A DNA stretch of 8,639 nt from contig JADGPH010000057.1 of the NCBI GenBank assembly GCA_017882555.1, positions 1 through 8,639 of the forward strand, in the 5' to 3' direction. The stretch is from Thermoleophilia bacterium. Lineage in GTDB: Bacteria > Actinomycetota > Thermoleophilia > Miltoncostaeales > Miltoncostaeaceae. Shown here one piece after another: positions 5,755 to 8,639 of this stretch. Each line of letters begins with the position of its first letter. The first letter of the stretch is position 1. The notes under the pieces were generated by a model, which made no database searches, was not told the origin of the DNA, and saw only the letters and a list, made by a program, of their open reading frames with translations. Made by a program: the position numbers and the translations under genes.

Positions 5755-6671
5755 AAATATCCTGCCTTCTTACGATCCTCCATGGCCGCTTCGGAGACGC
5801 GGTCATCGGCGCGGGTCTCACCACGTTCGGTCACGCGGGTGGATGCGATCTCCGCGACGACTTGGTCGAGTGTTGTCGCCTGCGAGCGCACACCACCCGT
5901 ACACCGCATGTCCCCCACGGTCCGATAGCGAACGCTCGCGGTGATGACCTGCTCGCCCTCAAGCAGTTCATCCCCCGCGCGCCAGGCGTACAACATGCCG
6001 TCGCGCGAGAAGACCGGACGTGTGTGGGCGAAGTAGATCGACGGAACCTCCAGCCCCTCCTGGGCGATGTACTCCCACACATCGAGCTCGGTCCAGTTGG
6101 AGATCGGAAAGACGCGCACGTGCTCGCCGGGGCGAATGCGACCGTTGTAGAGATTCCACAGTTCGGGCCGTTGCGACTTGGGATCCCACTGGCCGAAGTC
6201 GTCGCGGAAGGAGAACACACGCTCCTTAGCCCGGGCTCGCTCCTCGTCGCGGCGTGCCCCGCCGAACGCGGCATCGAAGCGATGCTCGGCGATCGCATCC
6301 AGGAGTGTCGTGATCTGCAGCCGGTTACGCGAGGCCCGCGGTCCGTGGTCCTCGATGACGCGCCCACGATCGATGGACTCCTGCACCGAGGCGACGATTA
6401 GCCGCTCGCCCAACTCCGCCACACGGCGATCGCGATAGTCGATCACCTCGGGAAAGTTGTCGCCCGTATCCACGTGCATCAGCGCGAAGGGAAACCTCGC
6501 GGGACGGAACGCCTTCTCTGCGAGCCGCAACAACACGATTGAGTCCTTCCCCCCGCTGAAGAGCAACACGGGCCGCTCGAGCTCCGCCGCGACCTCCCGC
6601 ATGATGTGAATCGCTTCGGCCTCAAGTGCCTGCAAATGGGTCAGGCGGACATGGTCGATGACGGAACTCAC
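5751..6671 (-). CDS. cysD: Sulfate adenylyltransferase subunit 2 (CysD)
   Basis: CysD is the catalytic ATP sulfurylase subunit (EC 2.7.7.4). With CysN it converts sulfate and ATP to APS and pyrophosphate. The 306-residue protein has the PP-loop SGGKDS at 39-44, which binds ATP phosphates, then MHVDTGDNFPEVIDYRD, the GGARRDEERARAKERVFSFRD block and the FPISNWTELDVWEYI block, all hallmarks of the family. The C-terminus AMEDRKKAGYF matches the usual ending of CysD. Length is normal. The start is GTG 6671, overlapping the stop of the transporter gene as GTGA with a purine-rich GATGAGG just upstream. The stop overlaps the TTG start of cysN by 4 nt, so the two subunits are translationally coupled, as expected for an equimolar complex. 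Confidence 0.97.
   Translation of the reverse strand: MSSVIDHVRLTHLQALEAEAIHIMREVAAELERPVLLFSGGKDSIVLLRLAEKAFRPARFPFALMHVDTGDNFPEVIDYRDRRVAELGERLIVASVQESIDRGRVIEDHGPRASRNRLQITTLLDAIAEHRFDAAFGGARRDEERARAKERVFSFRDDFGQWDPKSQRPELWNLYNGRIRPGEHVRVFPISNWTELDVWEYIAQEGLEVPSIYFAHTRPVFSRDGMLYAWRAGDELLEGEQVITASVRYRTVGDMRCTGGVRSQATTLDQVVAEIASTRVTERGETRADDRVSEAAMEDRKKAGYF
5760..5767 (-). promoter_or_regulatory. Ribosome binding site AGGCAGGA before the TTG start of cysN
   Basis: On the minus strand AGGCAGGA ends 5 nt before TTG 5754, inside the last codons of cysD. It supports the unusual TTG start, which together with the TTGA overlap implies coupled translation of cysD and cysN. Confidence 0.5.
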
Positions 6672-7621
6672 GCCTCATCCCCAGCGGGCACGAGCGCGCC
6701 CACCGCCACCGCCGCCGAGGTGATCTCGGGCGCCACCACCGGCGCACGCAGCCCGGCGCGGAAGGCGCCCCAGGCAAGCAGGCCGACCACCGCCGGTGCA
6801 GCGAAGATCACTTCAACGGGGATGTTGACGCCCGCCTTCTTGACCACCGCGAGCGCCGAACCCAGGAGCACTGCCCCCAGAGTGACCCGCAAGGCATGGG
6901 CCGGGACAAAGTCCATCATCCGCGTCCCGATCCACACGCCCGGGATCGAGCCGATGAGAATGGTGCCCATCAGCGCGAGGTCCACGTGGCCGCTGAACAT
7001 CTGGGTCAGGCCGGCCGCCCACGCCACGAGCGCAGCGACAAAGATATCCGTGCCGACGACGCGTTGCGGAGTCAAGCGGTACACGATCAGCAGCGCCGCG
7101 CCGACCAAGGCACCGCCCCCGACGGAGGTCACGCCGAGGATGAGCCCCAGCACCAGACCTAGCGCGATCGACGCCACATGACTGCGCGTATGAAAGGTGT
7201 AGCTGTGGCGCTCTCGCAGCGACAGCCGCGGCAGTAGCACAGCGCGCACCAGCACGACGGTCGCGACGAGCATCAACGCGGCGGCGAGGAACGCCAAGAC
7301 GTCCTTGTCGAAGCTCTTGCCGTAGTTGGAATGCAGGTAATCGAGCAGGAGCACTCCGATCACCGCGCCCGGAACCCCGCCGCCGGCGAGCCGGCGGACG
7401 ACGCCCAAGTCGACGGTGCCCTTTCGGATGTGCCGCCAACCCCCAAGGGTCTTGGTGATCGCCGTGTAGGCCAAATCGGTCCCGATGGCCACGACGGGCT
7501 GGACACCGAGAACGATGATGAGTAGCGGCGTCATGAGCGACCCGCCCCCGATTCCCGTCAGACCGATCAATATCCCGACGCCGAGCCCAAACGAGACGAT
7601 CATGGGGTCAATGCCGAACAT
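6668..7621 (-). CDS. TauE/SafE family membrane transporter (putative sulfate or sulfite permease)
   Basis: This is a 317-residue integral membrane protein of the TauE/SafE (formerly DUF81) family. It has the two family repeats: an N-terminal half with GLTGIGGGSLMTPLL (about 20-34) and a later half with GVTSVGGGALVGAALL, each followed by a VGTD or IGTD segment (AIGTDLAYTAITK and VVGTDIFVAALVAW). About eight hydrophobic helices are visible, separated in the middle by a charged loop with SLRERHSYTFHTRSH. Family members move sulfite, sulfoacetate or other small oxyanions; members inside assimilatory sulfate operons of actinobacteria have been proposed as sulfate importers. Its place between cysH and cysD fits sulfate uptake, but sulfite export to limit toxicity is equally compatible. 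ATG 7621 was chosen because its A is shared with the cysH stop (TGATG) and because it precedes the first helix; ATG 7603 is possible. An upstream extension reads into cysH and is unlikely. Confidence 0.9.
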   Translation of the reverse strand: MFGIDPMIVSFGLGVGILIGLTGIGGGSLMTPLLIIVLGVQPVVAIGTDLAYTAITKTLGGWRHIRKGTVDLGVVRRLAGGGVPGAVIGVLLLDYLHSNYGKSFDKDVLAFLAAALMLVATVVLVRAVLLPRLSLRERHSYTFHTRSHVASIALGLVLGLILGVTSVGGGALVGAALLIVYRLTPQRVVGTDIFVAALVAWAAGLTQMFSGHVDLALMGTILIGSIPGVWIGTRMMDFVPAHALRVTLGAVLLGSALAVVKKAGVNIPVEVIFAAPAVVGLLAWGAFRAGLRAPVVAPEITSAAVAVGALVPAGDEA

Positions 7622-8295
7622 CACCTCTGCGTTCCCTGGTCCTCCAACGACAGATGCAACCCGCACTCGGTCTTCGCGCTGCCCGCCCAGCGGCCGTCAC
7701 GGCCGCTGCCCGGCTGCGTACACGGAGCACAGCCGATCGACGCATAGCCCTGATCGTGGAGAGCGTTGTAGGGCAGGTTGTGCCGCGTGATGTAGGCCCA
7801 GACGTCGGCCTCGGCCCAGTCGGCCAAGGGACTGGCTTTCCAGACCGCACGCCGCGCGTCCCGCACGAGCTTCGAGGTGGCCTCACGGGTTGGCGCCTGC
7901 TCACGGCGCAGACCGGTCAGCCACCCGTCAAGTCCCGCGAGGGCCTGATCGAGCGCGGCGATCTTGCGCTCCCCGCAGCAGCGCGCTGCCGTCCAGGGCT
8001 GGCCGTCGGTCCGCGTTGCATCGAGGACCTCGACGGTAATCCCATAGCGCTCCTCGACCTGGCGCCACGCCTCGCGCGTCTCGTCAAAGAGCACCCCGGT
8101 GTCAATCGTAAAGACGCGCGCGGTGGGGTCGATGCGCAAGAGCATGTCGAGCAGCACGGCCTCCTCCTTTTGGAACGAACAGGCGAGTGCCAGACGCGGG
8201 TGGAAGCGCTCGACCATGTACGCGACGAGCTCCTCGGCGGAGTACGCCTCGACGTCCGGCACGTACGACGCTGCGGGCTGGTTCACACTGCGCAT
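7621..8295 (-). CDS. cysH: Adenylyl-sulfate (APS) reductase, [4Fe-4S] assimilatory type (CysH)
   Basis: This 224-residue cytoplasmic reductase of the CysH family converts APS (or PAPS) to sulfite with electrons from thioredoxin. Seen: ACSFQKEEAVLLD (38-50), TIDTGVLFDET (63-73), TGLRREQ (127-133), WKASPLADW (152-160), and YASIGCAPCT. Cysteines C106-C107 and C189-x-x-C192 form the four-cysteine pattern that binds a [4Fe-4S] cluster in APS-type enzymes and is missing in PAPS-type CysH. The catalytic cysteine is C211 in ECGLH near the C-terminus. APS specificity (EC 1.8.4.10) follows from this pattern and fits the lack of APS kinase here. The start is uncertain: ATG 8295 (overlapping the upstream gene by 13 nt, GAGGG 3 nt before) or GTG 8286 (overlapping the upstream stop as GTGA, like the other junctions). 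A TTG at 8340 would add 15 residues lying within the upstream gene and is unlikely. Confidence 0.95.
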   Translation of the reverse strand: MRSVNQPAASYVPDVEAYSAEELVAYMVERFHPRLALACSFQKEEAVLLDMLLRIDPTARVFTIDTGVLFDETREAWRQVEERYGITVEVLDATRTDGQPWTAARCCGERKIAALDQALAGLDGWLTGLRREQAPTREATSKLVRDARRAVWKASPLADWAEADVWAYITRHNLPYNALHDQGYASIGCAPCTQPGSGRDGRWAGSAKTECGLHLSLEDQGTQR

Positions 8296-8639
8296 TCGCC
8301 CTCGCCCCGCATCACCTGAAACGGGTCCGCGCGGTTCCAATCGATGAAGTAGCTCAACGTGTCGGCGCTGAACTCGACCGGGAGGGTGAGGTCCGCGACG
8401 AGCGCTTCAAAGGCGGCTGGGCCGACGCGGTCGGCAAATGCGTTGAACACCTCGCCATCGGTCCGCGACGACTCGTAGAGCCGAATCCAGCGACCGACGG
8501 CTTCGGGAACCCGCTTGGCGGGAAGGCGCGCCTTCAGGCGGGTCCCCATGCGGACCTCACCTCCCTCGTATTGTCCACCGATGTGCGGAATGTAGGCCGG
8601 AATCGCCTTGTCGCCGACCTTCATCGACGCCCCATAGAA
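8283..8639 (-). CDS. sir: Ferredoxin-type sulfite/nitrite (siroheme) reductase, C-terminal fragment
   Basis: Only the last 118 codons are in the window; the frame stays open through the right edge, so the start and the cysteine motifs that bind the [4Fe-4S]-siroheme centre are outside. The fragment has the typical C-terminal layout of one-piece siroheme reductases: YIPHIGGQYEGGEVRMGTRL, then PAKRVPEAVGRWIRLYESSR, then TDGEVFNAFADRVGPAAFEALVADL, and a FIDWNRADPF plus RGEGECAV tail, which is common at the end of these proteins. Such enzymes reduce sulfite to sulfide or nitrite to ammonia with six electrons. Overlap with cysH and the rest of the operon points to sulfite as substrate, but a nitrite reductase cannot be excluded from this part alone. 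It would be the first gene of the operon seen here. Confidence 0.88.
   Translation of the reverse strand, partial: FYGASMKVGDKAIPAYIPHIGGQYEGGEVRMGTRLKARLPAKRVPEAVGRWIRLYESSRTDGEVFNAFADRVGPAAFEALVADLTLPVEFSADTLSYFIDWNRADPFQVMRGEGECAV

Noticed and set aside
5101..5928. 275-codon + strand frame opposite cysN and cysD
   Set aside because: It reads antisense to unmistakable CysN GTPase motifs and the CysD C-terminus, and has no domain of its own.
7654..8319. 221-codon + strand frame opposite cysH
   Set aside because: It is antisense to the conserved CysH cysteine motifs, and its composition looks like a shadow frame.

Overview
The window is GC-rich bacterial DNA, almost entirely coding, with tight gene packing, frequent 1 to 13 nt overlaps and several GTG or TTG starts. 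The gene content (a degenerate ThyX-like protein, a DUF1385/YqhQ-type membrane protein, a methylmalonyl-CoA epimerase, and an assimilatory sulfate operon using a [4Fe-4S] APS reductase and a one-piece siroheme reductase) suggests a high-GC Gram-positive, probably a deep-branching actinobacterium (Thermoleophilia- or Acidimicrobiia-like). That placement is an inference from gene style and is not proven by any single marker.

Left half, + strand (1-4403): the 3' end of a ThyX-like gene that lacks the signature serine; an overlapping DUF1385 membrane protein gene; a short gap with a 15-bp perfect dyad; a nicotinate/quinolinate phosphoribosyltransferase-family gene translationally coupled (ATGA) to methylmalonyl-CoA epimerase; a 125-bp gap with three CATCGCG-type repeats; then a 73-residue protein of unknown function directly followed by a divergent YchF/Ola1-type P-loop NTPase.

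Right half, - strand (4426-8639): a compact sulfate-assimilation operon transcribed right to left: siroheme sulfite reductase (only its C-terminus is in the window), cysH, a TauE/SafE membrane transporter, cysD and cysN. All junctions overlap. CysDN would activate sulfate to APS, CysH (cysteine pattern CC...CxxC plus ECGLH) would reduce APS directly to sulfite, and the siroheme reductase would make sulfide. No APS kinase is present or needed here, because the CysN is not fused to CysC and the CysH is of the APS type. The TauE/SafE protein lies inside the operon, so it is either the sulfate importer or a sulfite/sulfonate exporter. The two halves converge across a 22-bp gap with no recognisable terminator.

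I do not see a defence system, mobile element, CRISPR array or RNA gene. The points most worth a second look are the serine-less ThyX homologue coupled to DUF1385, the divergent YchF paired with a small unknown protein, the unclear substrate of the phosphoribosyltransferase, and a roughly 20-residue insertion in CysN containing two cysteines.
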